From assembly GCF_039533685.1 (NCBI RefSeq), contig NZ_BAAATZ010000002.1, positions 1 through 64,000 of the forward strand: a stretch of 64,000 nucleotides of DNA, given 5' to 3'. The stretch comes from Actinocorallia aurantiaca (GTDB lineage Bacteria; Actinomycetota; Actinomycetes; Streptosporangiales; Streptosporangiaceae). Positions 49,523 through 57,621 of this stretch are shown here, in pieces. A program made the position numbers and the translations under genes. The notes beneath the pieces were generated by a model. The model was not told the DNA's origin. It made no database searches and saw nothing but the letters and a program-made list of their open reading frames with translations. The first letter of the stretch is position 1. Every line of letters starts with the position of its first letter.

Positions 49523-51402
49523 GACGCGACCTCGTGGGTGAAGGAGTAGCGGTCGAGCTCGGCCGACAGCACGCCGCCGTCCCCGGCGTCCAGGTGGACG
49601 GTCGCGTGGGGGCGGCCGTCGCGCAGTTCGACGTCCACCCGCCCGGACGCCCCGGCCCGGGTCAGCTCGTCCAGGACGAGGCGGCGGACGGCGTCCTGGA
49701 GCAACGCGGGTTTGTAGACCTTGCCGATGAGAGTGGTCGGCAGCTCGTCCACGACGTGCACCGTCCGGGGTGCGGCGGCCGGTTCGGGCGCGTGGGCGCG
49801 GGCCCATTCCCGCAGTTCCTCCTCGGTGGCGCGGGATCCTTCGGCCAGCACGAGGTAGGCGACGGGCACCTCGCCGGAGCGCGGGTCGGGGGCTCCGACC
49901 ACGGCGGCGGCGCGGACCTCCGGGTGGGCGAGCAGCGACTCCTCGACGGGGACGGGGTCGATGTTGTGGCCGCCCCGGATGATGAGGTCCTTGGCCCGGC
50001 CGGTGAGGTGCACGTAGCCGTCCTCGTCGACCCGGCCCAGGTCGCCGGTGAGCAGCCACCCGTCGAAGATCTTCCCGGCCGGGTCGGGGGCCGGGCCGCC
50101 GGGGCCGGGCCGCAGGTAGCCGGGGAAGACGCTAGGGCCCTTGATCGCCAGGACGCCGGTCCGGCCGGGCGGGCAGTCCGCGACGGGGAGCTCCGCCTCG
50201 TCGACGGTGACGGCCTTGACCAGCTGGTAGGGCAGCCGCAGTCCGACCGTGCCCTCCCTGGGCGCGAAGGCGGGGGTCGTGGCGGTCGCGCAGGTCGCCT
50301 CGGTGAGCCCGTAGCCCTCCAGCATCGGCACCTTGGCCGCGGCCTCGAAGGCGGAGCGGACCTTCTTCGGCAGCGGGGCCGCGCCGACCGCTCCGGCGCG
50401 CAGGCTGGAGATGTCAACGCCCTCGGGGACCGCCGGCAGGTTCGCGTACACGGTCGGGACGCCGGAAAAGCTCGTCACCTTGTAGTGCTCGACGATCTGC
50501 CAGAACTCGGCCATCAGCGCTTTGTCCCGGTAGCCCAGCGGGCCCAGCGAGACCACCGGGCGTCCGTGCATGAACGGGGCCAGGCCGGTGACGTGGACGG
50601 CGTTGACGTGGAACAGCGGCAGCCCCGAAAGCACGACGGAGCCGTCCAGGAACGCCCCGGAGCAGCCCAGCGCCCACGCCATGTACACCTCGTTGGCGTG
50701 GGTGTGCGGCGCGACCTTCGGCACCCCAGTCGTCCCGCCGGTGTGGAAGTAGGCGGCCAGGTCGTCCGCGCCGGGACGCCGTTCGGTGAGCAGCCGGTCC
50801 GCCGGTCGCGCGGCGGCCAGCACGTCGAAGCCGACCTCCTCGACGGCGGACCCGTCCGGCGGGCCGGGTGGGGAGCCGACCGCCGCGAGGGCGCGCAGGC
50901 CGGGCAACCGGGCGGCGATCCGCCGGGCCTTGGCCCACAGCTCGGGCGACACGCCGGGGCCCGGCGCCAGCAGGAGGCGCGCACCGGTCAGGGCGAGGAT
51001 CTCGACGAGGTGGTCCTCGGCGAGCATCGGGTTGACGGGGTTGGCGATGCCGACGGCCTGGGCGCCCAGCAGCGCCGCGTACGTCGCGCCGGAGTTGGGC
51101 AGCATCAGCGCGACGACGCCGCCTTCGGGCAGGCCGAGCGACAGGTAGGCGTTCGCGGCCTGGTGCACGCGCTCCAGCAGCGTCCCGTAACTCCAGCGGG
51201 ACGCCTCCCGCCAGGGCAGGCCGCCTTCGCCGAGCAGGTGCAGGGCGGGCAGCTCGGAATGCGCGACGGCCGTGCGGCGCAGCAGTTCGTAGGTGCTGGA
51301 GGGCAGACCGCGCTCGTGCAGCGGGGTCGCCTCGATGGCCGGCACGTCCTCGGGGAGCAGGACGAGGGGGCGATCTCCTTGCGTGTGCGGGGCGGGGACC
51401 AT
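49519..51402 (-). CDS. Acyl-CoA synthetase / AMP-dependent ligase with C-terminal extension
   Basis: Adenylate-forming enzyme of 627 residues. The P-loop YFHTGGTTGVPKVAPHTH, GYGLTEATCAT, GWLLTGDLGRVDEDGYV and the catalytic lysine in TTLIGKVYKPALLQDA are complete. After the usual end, about 60 extra residues follow (DVELRDGRPHATVHLDAGDG and more), a small beta-rich tail. AAGGAG stands five bases before the ATG at 51402. It is coupled to the FAD monooxygenase downstream. Presumably it activates an aromatic acid to its CoA thioester so that later steps act on CoA-bound intermediates, or it acts on the ring-cleavage acid. Confidence 0.92.
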   Translation of the reverse strand: MVPAPHTQGDRPLVLLPEDVPAIEATPLHERGLPSSTYELLRRTAVAHSELPALHLLGEGGLPWREASRWSYGTLLERVHQAANAYLSLGLPEGGVVALMLPNSGATYAALLGAQAVGIANPVNPMLAEDHLVEILALTGARLLLAPGPGVSPELWAKARRIAARLPGLRALAAVGSPPGPPDGSAVEEVGFDVLAAARPADRLLTERRPGADDLAAYFHTGGTTGVPKVAPHTHANEVYMAWALGCSGAFLDGSVVLSGLPLFHVNAVHVTGLAPFMHGRPVVSLGPLGYRDKALMAEFWQIVEHYKVTSFSGVPTVYANLPAVPEGVDISSLRAGAVGAAPLPKKVRSAFEAAAKVPMLEGYGLTEATCATATTPAFAPREGTVGLRLPYQLVKAVTVDEAELPVADCPPGRTGVLAIKGPSVFPGYLRPGPGGPAPDPAGKIFDGWLLTGDLGRVDEDGYVHLTGRAKDLIIRGGHNIDPVPVEESLLAHPEVRAAAVVGAPDPRSGEVPVAYLVLAEGSRATEEELREWARAHAPEPAAAPRTVHVVDELPTTLIGKVYKPALLQDAVRRLVLDELTRAGASGRVDVELRDGRPHATVHLDAGDGGVLSAELDRYSFTHEVAS

Positions 51403-51447
51403 CACATCTCCTTGGAGTGGGGGTTCTCGGACGGCAGCGGAGGAGGG

Positions 51448-52560
51448 TCAGGGGCTCATGGCCTTGGCCAGGGCGAGCAGGCGGGAGAGGTCGACCTCGT
51501 TGTCGGCGCGCAGCGCCGAGACCGCCCGGCGCAGCAGAACGGGCGAGGGGGTGCTGCCCAGGAAGTCGGCGGTCGCGGGGGGACCCCACTGGGCCAGGCC
51601 GGAGGCCGACATGGGGGCCCAGCCGGGTTCGAGGGAGGAGTCGAAGCGGTCGCCGTCGGTGAAGTGCTCCAGCAGCAGCCGGTCGGGGTCGCGCCAGTAG
51701 TCGAAGATCTGGCTGCCCTGGATGTGGCGGCCGATGCCCCAGGAGCGCCGGTGGCCGCGTTCCTTGAGGTACTCGCCGCCCGCGGCCAGGGCGTCGAGAT
51801 CGGCGACCTGGTAGGCCGAGTGCACGTAGCCGTTCTCCGGCCCCAGGTGCATGGCCAGGGTGTGGTGGTCGGCGGGCTCGGAGCCGCGATCGCAGCGGAT
51901 GAACGCCATGGTCGGGCCGCGGTCCCGCTGGCCGTCCAGATAGAGGAAGTCGCTGACGATGAGCCCCAGGTGGTGCAGGAACCAGTCCAGGTCGCGCAAG
52001 AAGACGGTGGTGGACAGCACCACGTGGCCCAGCCTCTCGACCTTGGCCGGTTCCCTGGGCGGACGCTGGGTGTCGTTGACGCGGGGGAACGTCCCTCCGC
52101 TGTTGAGCGTCAGCGGGCGCTGGAGTTCCAGCCCGCCGACTTCGGGCACCCCGTGCACGACCCGAACCTCCAGCCCCGAGGGAGTGCGCGCGGTGACGCA
52201 CCGGCCTCCGGCTTCCAGAGCGGTGACGGACGAGCCGGTGGCGCGGGCGAACCGGTCGAGGTCCTCGGCCGCGGCGGCCTGGAAGACCGGACCGGCGAAC
52301 CGTTGCCTGCGGCCGCGGTGGACCACCAGGCAGTCCGGCCCCGCCAGGGCGCCTCTCAGCCGCAGCGTCTCGTCCGTCCGGGAGGCGACGGTGAATCCGA
52401 AGTCGCGGGCGAAGGCCTCAGCCCGGTCCAGGTCGGGTTTGACGAACTCCAGCCACGCGAGGTCGACGACCTTGATGACGGGGTCGGTGTCCCGTCCGGG
52501 ATGCTCACCGCGCAGCGCGCCCTGCTCGCTGTGCAGGTTCCGGTGAGGATCGGCGTTCAT
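51448..52560 (-). CDS. Two-domain VOC extradiol-dioxygenase-type enzyme
   Basis: A 370-residue protein with two VOC modules. The C-terminal one holds plausible Fe(II) ligands: H in RLGHVVLST (about 178), H in HHTLAMHLG (about 237) and E in LLLEHFTDGD (about 304), as in type I extradiol dioxygenases of the biphenyl/cumate group. It would cleave a catechol next to its hydroxyls. AAGGAG stands eight bases before the ATG at 52560. It lies 31 bases after the FAH hydrolase gene and before the ligase in one operon. Length exceeds the common 290-310 because of N- and C-terminal extensions. Confidence 0.87.
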   Translation of the reverse strand: MNADPHRNLHSEQGALRGEHPGRDTDPVIKVVDLAWLEFVKPDLDRAEAFARDFGFTVASRTDETLRLRGALAGPDCLVVHRGRRQRFAGPVFQAAAAEDLDRFARATGSSVTALEAGGRCVTARTPSGLEVRVVHGVPEVGGLELQRPLTLNSGGTFPRVNDTQRPPREPAKVERLGHVVLSTTVFLRDLDWFLHHLGLIVSDFLYLDGQRDRGPTMAFIRCDRGSEPADHHTLAMHLGPENGYVHSAYQVADLDALAAGGEYLKERGHRRSWGIGRHIQGSQIFDYWRDPDRLLLEHFTDGDRFDSSLEPGWAPMSASGLAQWGPPATADFLGSTPSPVLLRRAVSALRADNEVDLSRLLALAKAMSP

Positions 52561-52591
52561 CGTTCGCTCTCCTTCACTCGGCTCGGTGCGG

Positions 52592-53536
52592 TCAGGACGC
52601 GGTGGATCCGACGGAGTGGCGCTGCTCACCGAGGTCCAGCAGCCCGTCGTCGGTGCGGATCCGGGCGGTGACGACGTCGCCGTCCTTCAGGTAGGCGGGG
52701 TTGGCCTCCTGGCGTTTGAAGAACGTCTTCCACTTCACGTGGGCGGGCAGGAGCGCCCCGATCTTCTCCACCAGCGGGCCGGGCGAGCGCAGGGCCGTCC
52801 CGCCGGGCGTGCCGGTCAGCAGGACGTCGCCCGGGTCCAGTTCCTGGAAGCAGGACAGCAGGGTGAGCGCCTTCGCCGGGGCGACGATCATGTCGGCGGC
52901 GGTCAGGTCCTGGCGCCGCTCCCCGTTCACCTCCAGGGTGAGCCGCAGGTCGCGCAGCCGGGCCAGTTCGGCGGCGTCGGTGAGCACCAGGCGGGGGCCC
53001 AGCGGGGTGAACGTCGGATAGGACTTGCTCTCGTAGAACTGGGTCTTGGGCAGCTGGAGGTCGCGGGCGCTGACGTCGTCGGCCACCACGAGCCCGGCCA
53101 CGAATTCCGCCAGGTTCTCCTCGGTCACCACCGTCCCGACCGGGATCCGGACGCCGATCACCAGCCCGAGCTCCACCTCGTAGTCCAGCAGCCGCACGCC
53201 GTCCGGACGCAGGATCGCGCCGTACGGGCCGGTGATCGACCCGGAGGCCTTGCGGAAGAAGGTGGGCGGCACCTGGTCGGGGTCGAAACCCGAGTCCGCC
53301 GCGTGCGAGCGGTAGTTGACCATCTGGGCCACCACCCGGCACCGCGCGGTGACCGGCGACAGGATCTCGCCCTCCTCCGGCCGCGCCACCGTGCCCGTCG
53401 CGGCGGCGGCCGTCTCGACCGCCGCGCGGTCGGCCAGCAGTTCGGCGGTGGTGGCCGCGGACGTCTCCACCGCGGACAGGCCCTCGGGCGTCTCCACCCA
53501 CCAGCCGTTCCTGGTCCTGATGACGGCGATGCCCAT
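52592..53536 (-). CDS. Fumarylacetoacetate-hydrolase-family enzyme
   Basis: A 314-residue FAH-fold hydrolase/isomerase. DYEVELGLVIG supplies metal-binding acids, VVADDVSARDLQ and the loop FTPLGPRLV are conserved, and LTGTPGGTALRS closes the active site. Such enzymes split C-C bonds or isomerise the products of meta ring cleavage. GAGGGAG precedes the ATG. First gene of the operon, divergent from the TetR regulator across a 120-base region with four operator half-sites. Confidence 0.9.
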   Translation of the reverse strand: MGIAVIRTRNGWWVETPEGLSAVETSAATTAELLADRAAVETAAAATGTVARPEEGEILSPVTARCRVVAQMVNYRSHAADSGFDPDQVPPTFFRKASGSITGPYGAILRPDGVRLLDYEVELGLVIGVRIPVGTVVTEENLAEFVAGLVVADDVSARDLQLPKTQFYESKSYPTFTPLGPRLVLTDAAELARLRDLRLTLEVNGERRQDLTAADMIVAPAKALTLLSCFQELDPGDVLLTGTPGGTALRSPGPLVEKIGALLPAHVKWKTFFKRQEANPAYLKDGDVVTARIRTDDGLLDLGEQRHSVGSTAS

Positions 53537-53566
53537 GCGTGCTCCCTCTCCGGTGTCTCCCTGTTT

Positions 53567-53631
53567 CTGATGAGATCCTCAGTTCCGATCCGACCCATGT
53601 CAATACTCATCAGGACTGATGAACTCATCAG
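53567..53631. promoter_or_regulatory. TetR operator array (four TCATCAG/CTGATGA half-sites)
   Basis: CTGATGA at 53567-53573, TCATCAG at 53607-53613, CTGATGA at 53616-53622 and TCATCAG at 53625-53631. The last three alternate in orientation with exact 2-base gaps, so two overlapping palindromes share the middle half-site. It lies between the divergent catabolic operon and the TetR gene. Confidence 0.85.
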
Positions 53632-53656
53632 AAGCGATGGCAGGTAACATTGAAAG

Positions 53657-54307
53657 GTGAGCACAACGGAAGAGCCGGCTCCGGCCCCTCGGGAGAACCG
53701 GCTGGACCGGCGCAAAGCCCGCACCAGGGCCGCGCTCGTCGCGGCGGCCGGACGGCTGCTGGCCGAGCAGGGCCGGGCGGAAGTGAGCATCCAGGAAATC
53801 ACCGACGCCGCCGACGTCGGCTTCGGCTCCTTCTACAACCACTTCAAGGACAAGAACGAGCTCTTCGACGCCGCGATCGCCGAGACCCTGGCCGAGCACG
53901 CGCGGCTCGTCGAACAGGCGACCGCCCCCCTGCGGGACCCCGCCGAGGTCTTCGCCGCGTCGCTGCGCCTCACCGGCCGGCTGCGCCGGAGCCATCCGCA
54001 GATGGCCCGGATCCTGCTGCACACCGGACTCCCCTACCTGACCAGCGACCAGGGCATGGCCTTCCACGCCCTCCGCGACCTGCGCGCCGCCGACGCCGCC
54101 GACCGCCTGGACATAGGCGACCCCCAGGTGGCCCTGGCCTGCACCGGCGGCGCCCTCCTGGGCATGCTCCAGCTCCTGGACGCCCGCCCCGACCTCGACG
54201 TGGACGCCGCCGCCTGCCAGCTGGCCGTCAACCTCCTGCGCATGTTCGGCCTCGACCGCGAAGAGGCCCACCGGATCGCGACCCGCCCGCTGCCCGCCCT
54301 CCCCTGA
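53657..54307 (+). CDS. TetR-family regulator of the catabolic operon
   Basis: A 216-residue repressor. The HTH is VSIQEITDAADVGFGSFYNHFKDKNELF, preceded by a basic helix RRKARTRAALVAAAGRLLA. The ligand domain is helical and of ordinary length. The start is GTG 53657, without Shine-Dalgarno but with TAACAT (53645-53650) six bases upstream, consistent with a leaderless mRNA. The half-site array lies directly upstream, so it likely represses itself and the FAH-VOC-ligase-monooxygenase operon, with a pathway intermediate as inducer. Confidence 0.92.
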   Translation: MSTTEEPAPAPRENRLDRRKARTRAALVAAAGRLLAEQGRAEVSIQEITDAADVGFGSFYNHFKDKNELFDAAIAETLAEHARLVEQATAPLRDPAEVFAASLRLTGRLRRSHPQMARILLHTGLPYLTSDQGMAFHALRDLRAADAADRLDIGDPQVALACTGGALLGMLQLLDARPDLDVDAAACQLAVNLLRMFGLDREEAHRIATRPLPALP

Positions 54308-54393
54308 GCCGCCCTTCTGCCAGGTGGAAAGGTCCTCCACCGGCGCGTCGCGGACCTGAAGGCCACCGCTGACCAGGGGCCCCGCCCGTGGCG

Positions 54394-54648
54394 TCAGGTG
54401 CCGCGGGTGGTCCAGCCGAGGATGAGGTCGACGCCGCGACGGGCGCGGGCGGCGCGGCGGCGGGCCCGGGCGGTGGCGGGGACGGCGCGGACGCCGGGGT
54501 GGTTCTTCAGCGCCACGCCCGCGGCGGCGTAGCGGGCGTAGAGCGCGAGGCGTTCCGCGGCGTCCGAGAGCTCGCCGAGGGCGCGCCGCTCCGTCAGGAG
54601 GGTGGGCGCGGCGAGGACGAAGGCGAAGAGCGCCTCGACCTCGGTCAA
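54394..54648 (-). CDS. Hypothetical short protein (start uncertain)
   Basis: An 84-codon frame from a TTG. The frame is open, with good G/C third positions, back to about 54740 (reading LERPQREEQPGAGEESLLWLGTQ), but no ATG or GTG is available there. The sequence is Ala/Arg-rich with a helical look and an Arg-rich tail (ARARRRAARARRGVDLILGW). I recognise no family. It lies between the TetR and the ECF sigma genes on the opposite strand. It may be a truncated remnant or not a gene. Confidence 0.35.
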   Translation of the reverse strand: MTEVEALFAFVLAAPTLLTERRALGELSDAAERLALYARYAAAGVALKNHPGVRAVPATARARRRAARARRGVDLILGWTTRGT

Positions 54649-54893
54649 CTGGGTGCCGAGCCAGAGCAGGGACTCCTCGCCTGCTCCGGGCTGCTCCTCC
54701 CGTTGCGGTCTCTCCAGAACTTCCCCCTGAAATCCTCATCCCCCGAGAGAACGTCCAGTGCGATTCCAACGATTCACCCGTCGCACCGGTTCCAGGATCG
54801 GCGAACAGGCCGCCCGGAAATGTGTCGTGCGAAGTGCAACCGGCTTCCGGGTCCGGGCGTGTATCCCGCAAGATCCGAGATCAAGGGGACGGT

Positions 54894-55394
54894 GTGGCGG
54901 ACGAACAGAATTTCGCCGAGTTCTACCGGGGCGCTTATCCCGGTCTTGTAGCCGAGCTGTACGCCTACACGGGTGACCTGGCCGAGGCGCAGGAGGCCGC
55001 ACAGGAGGCCTTCACCCGGGCCTGGCCTCGCTGGAACAAGGTCAGTTCCTACGACCAGCCGCGCGCCTGGGTCGCACGGGTCGCCTACCGGCTGGCGGTG
55101 AGCCGCTGGCGCAAGGCGCGCAACACGCTCCTGAGCTTCAGACGGCACGGGCCCCCGCCGGACGTCCCCGCGCCCGACGCGGTGTCGGCGGAGCTGGTCG
55201 AGGCGCTGCGCGCGATTCCCGAGAAGCACCGGCGGGCCGTCGTGCTGCACCACATGGGCGGCTACTCGGTCGCCGAGATCGCGGCGATGGACGGCGTCGC
55301 GGAAGGAACCGTCAAGGCCTGGCTGTCGCGCGGCCGCCAGAAGCTGGCCGCACTGCTCTCCGACGAGACCCTGGAGGCGAACCACCATGCGTGA
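54894..55394 (+). CDS. ECF RNA polymerase sigma factor, SigE family
   Basis: A 166-residue sigma factor with region 2 (FAEFYRGAYPGLVAELYAYT, AQEAAQEAFTRAWPRW, ARVAYRLAVSRWRKARN) and region 4 (IPEKHRRAVVLHHMGGYSVA, EGTVKAWLSRGRQKLA). The start is GTG 54894, with AGGGG five bases upstream; the longer frame has no such site. The following gene overlaps by 8 bases and encodes a membrane protein, as expected for an ECF factor with an anti-sigma or sensor partner. Target promoters are unknown. No RsbV link is implied. Confidence 0.92.
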   Translation: MADEQNFAEFYRGAYPGLVAELYAYTGDLAEAQEAAQEAFTRAWPRWNKVSSYDQPRAWVARVAYRLAVSRWRKARNTLLSFRRHGPPPDVPAPDAVSAELVEALRAIPEKHRRAVVLHHMGGYSVAEIAAMDGVAEGTVKAWLSRGRQKLAALLSDETLEANHHA

Positions 55395-56223
55395 TGTCGA
55401 CACCCTCTTCGACGGGCTGCGCGACAGGGTCGTCCCGCACGTGACCGGTCCCGAACCCGACCGGATCATCGGCCGCGCCCGCGCCCGCCGCACCCGGCAC
55501 CGGCTCATCGCGGGCGGCCTCGCCACCGCCGTCGCGGCCGGTCTGTTCTTCCTCCCCGGCGAAGCCGAACGCGAGACCGCGCCCGTGCTGACCCCGTCGC
55601 CCACGGCGACCACGAGCCCCGCGCCCCAGGAGCGGCCGCTCAAGAGCGAGGACCTGGTCCACGCCGAGGCCGCGACCAAGGGAGACCGGAAGCGCTGGAA
55701 GATCATCGAGACCAAATGGGGTCCCCTGGACTTCCCCACCTGCTCCGGCTTCTCCCGGCCCGACACCTTCCACCTCTTCTCGGACAGCGAGTCCGAGATT
55801 CCCGACCTCGAGACCGGTCTCTACATCGGGTACGACGGCAGCGGAGAAGACCTCCCCCACCCCGGCTCCGATGACGGCGGCCCCCTCTGGTGGAGTGCCG
55901 GAGCCACGCTCGCCGAGCACGTCCTGGTCTTCGCCGACGAGGCCACGGCCCGCTCGGCCATGGACCACATCGTCGAAGCGACCGAGGCCTGCACGCCGAA
56001 GGAGGCGGTCGTAAACCACCCCGCGATCGGCGACGAGGCGATCAGTTCCGTCTCCACAGACCCCGAAATCGGTGACGCCAAGGGCGTCGCGGTTCGAAAG
56101 GGCCGTGTCATCGCCGTCTACAGCGACGGCCGCCTCCCGGCGGGCCGCGAACAGGCGAGCCTGGACGACCACGAGCGCGACGCCCGGGAGATGGTCGAGA
56201 AGCTGGCCGCCTTCGGTTACTGA
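55387..56223 (+). CDS. Membrane protein co-expressed with the ECF sigma factor
   Basis: A 278-residue protein with a short cytoplasmic N-terminus (about 1-40), one membrane helix (about 42-58, IAGGLATAVAAGLFFLPG), a Pro/Thr/Ser linker and an extracellular domain of about 180 residues. Two cysteines (CSGF, ACTP) may form a disulfide. The cytoplasmic part resembles the arginine-rich stretch of actinobacterial SigE-family partner proteins, not a zinc anti-sigma domain. Start ATG 55387 has GGAGG nine bases upstream and overlaps the sigma gene by 8 bases. An anti-sigma or signal-sensing role is inferred only from position. Confidence 0.75.
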   Translation: MRDVDTLFDGLRDRVVPHVTGPEPDRIIGRARARRTRHRLIAGGLATAVAAGLFFLPGEAERETAPVLTPSPTATTSPAPQERPLKSEDLVHAEAATKGDRKRWKIIETKWGPLDFPTCSGFSRPDTFHLFSDSESEIPDLETGLYIGYDGSGEDLPHPGSDDGGPLWWSAGATLAEHVLVFADEATARSAMDHIVEATEACTPKEAVVNHPAIGDEAISSVSTDPEIGDAKGVAVRKGRVIAVYSDGRLPAGREQASLDDHERDAREMVEKLAAFGY

Positions 56224-56323
56224 CCAGCCGCACCCACTGTCCCGAATCGCCCGGCGATGGTTTTCTCCGGGCGATTCGGCCATGAGCTTTTGGGTCCGCG
56301 GACAGTGCTCTATTGTCCGGTTC

Positions 56324-57001
56324 GTGGCTACGGTACTGCTGGTCGAGGACGACGACCACGTCAGGCGGGCGCTGCTGCGGGAGCTGCGGGCGCTGGGGCA
56401 TGTCGTGCGCAGCGCGGGCCGGGCGCTGGAGGCGCTGCGGGAGGTCGCGGCGCAGGCGCCCGAGGTCGTCGTCCTGGATCTGGGCCTGCCCGACCTCGAC
56501 GGCGGCGAAGCGCTGAAGATGATGCGCGCCGTCTCCGACGTGCCGGTGATCGTGGCCACCGCCCGGGACGGGGAGGAAGAGATCATCCGGCTGCTGGGCT
56601 CGGGCGCCGACGACTACGTCGCCAAGCCGTTCTCCGCCGGGCACCTGCACGCGCGGATCGAGGCGGTGCTGCGGCGGTCCAGGTCCGTGCGGCAGCCGGA
56701 GGCCCTCGTGGTGGGCGGGCTGCGGGTCGACGCCGACCGGCGGCAGGCGAGCCTGGACGGGGAACCGCTGCGGTTGTCGCGCAAGGAATTCGACCTGCTG
56801 GCCTTTCTGACCCGGCACGCGGGACGCGTGGTGCGCCGGAAGGAACTGCTGGCCGAGGTCTGGCAGCAGCCCTATGGGGACGACCAGACCATTGACGTCC
56901 ACCTGTCGTGGCTGCGCCGCAAAATGGGAGAGAAGGCCTCGGCCCCGCGTTATCTGCACACCGTGCGGGGTGTCGGCGTGATGCTCATGGCCCCGGAGTG
57001 A
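56324..57001 (+). CDS. OmpR-family response regulator
   Basis: A 225-residue two-component regulator. The receiver has the acidic pocket EDDD, phosphoacceptor D52 in VVLDLGLPD, and the conserved K in DDYVAKPF. The winged helix follows (LSRKEFDLLAFLTRHAGRVV, DDQTIDVHLSWLRRKMG, LHTVRGVGVML). The start is GTG 56324; a -10 box TATTGT (56311-56316) lies seven bases upstream and there is no Shine-Dalgarno, so it is probably leaderless. The cognate kinase is likely the gene at 57622, on the other side of a minus-strand gene. Confidence 0.93.
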   Translation: MATVLLVEDDDHVRRALLRELRALGHVVRSAGRALEALREVAAQAPEVVVLDLGLPDLDGGEALKMMRAVSDVPVIVATARDGEEEIIRLLGSGADDYVAKPFSAGHLHARIEAVLRRSRSVRQPEALVVGGLRVDADRRQASLDGEPLRLSRKEFDLLAFLTRHAGRVVRRKELLAEVWQQPYGDDQTIDVHLSWLRRKMGEKASAPRYLHTVRGVGVMLMAPE

Positions 57002-57010
57002 CGTGCGGTT

Positions 57011-57526
57011 TCAGTACTCGTAGACCTGCACGAGAGGCGCGTGCCCGTTCCATTGGGCGAAGACCGCGGAGCCTTTGACGCCGTCTGTCAGGTCGACGCG
57101 GAGCCATTTCTCCTGCCGCCACACCTTGGCCTGGAAACCGTTGTCGGGTGTGGCGGACACGAGCCGTGCCGAATCGGCTGACAGGGAGAGCACCACACGC
57201 CCGGATTTCACCACGTAAGTGCGCACGTTCCCGTCCGGCCGGGAAGAGGACGGTTTCACCGAAGGGCGTTTGCTGGTCGGTCTCGCGGTGGGCGTCCGGG
57301 TGGGAGGGGACGCGGTCGGCGAGGCCGAACGGGCGCCGAACGAGACGGCCTCCTGCGACGGATCCGAAGCGGGCGGGCGGCCTTCGTGCACGGGCACCTT
57401 GGCGGCCAGGTCCTGGGTGGGGAGGGCGGTGCCGCGCAATGCGTCGCCCACGCCGGCCCAGCTGATGCCGATGCCCGCCGCCGTGGTGGCGACCCACACC
57501 GCGATGAAGCCGATTCGTGCCCTCAT
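57011..57526 (-). CDS. Single-pass exported protein lying antisense between response regulator and kinase
   Basis: About 171 residues. One membrane helix or signal anchor (RIGFIAVWVATTAAGIGISWAG truncated here to its core) is followed by a Ser/Thr/Pro/Lys-rich linker (about 65-100) and a small C-terminal beta domain (TYVVKSGRVVLSLSADSARL, WLRVDLTDGVKGSAVFAQW). The start is placed at ATG 57526 because CATAAT stands seven bases before it, a leaderless arrangement. ATGs at 57535 and 57544 are also in frame. No family recognised. Its position suggests an accessory or input protein of the two-component system. Confidence 0.7.
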   Translation of the reverse strand: MRARIGFIAVWVATTAAGIGISWAGVGDALRGTALPTQDLAAKVPVHEGRPPASDPSQEAVSFGARSASPTASPPTRTPTARPTSKRPSVKPSSSRPDGNVRTYVVKSGRVVLSLSADSARLVSATPDNGFQAKVWRQEKWLRVDLTDGVKGSAVFAQWNGHAPLVQVYEY

Positions 57527-57621
57527 GCGGCCCATTATGTTCATTCATCGGCGTCCGTCCGCCAGGTCCCGTCTTTCCGGTACGGTCGGCGACCGGCGGC
57601 GGCACGGGCGTGGAGGTGGGC

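Noticed and set aside
49534..52671. A 1045-codon open frame on the plus strand
   Set aside because: It is antisense to the ligase, VOC and monooxygenase genes, is full of Arg/Gly/Gln/Val with no domain, and arises from strong third-position G/C bias of the real genes.
21022..55394. Pairing of the RsbV-like protein with the ECF sigma factor at 54894
   Set aside because: STAS antagonists act on RsbW-type kinases controlling sigma-B-like factors, not on ECF factors with membrane partners, and the genes are 32 kb apart.
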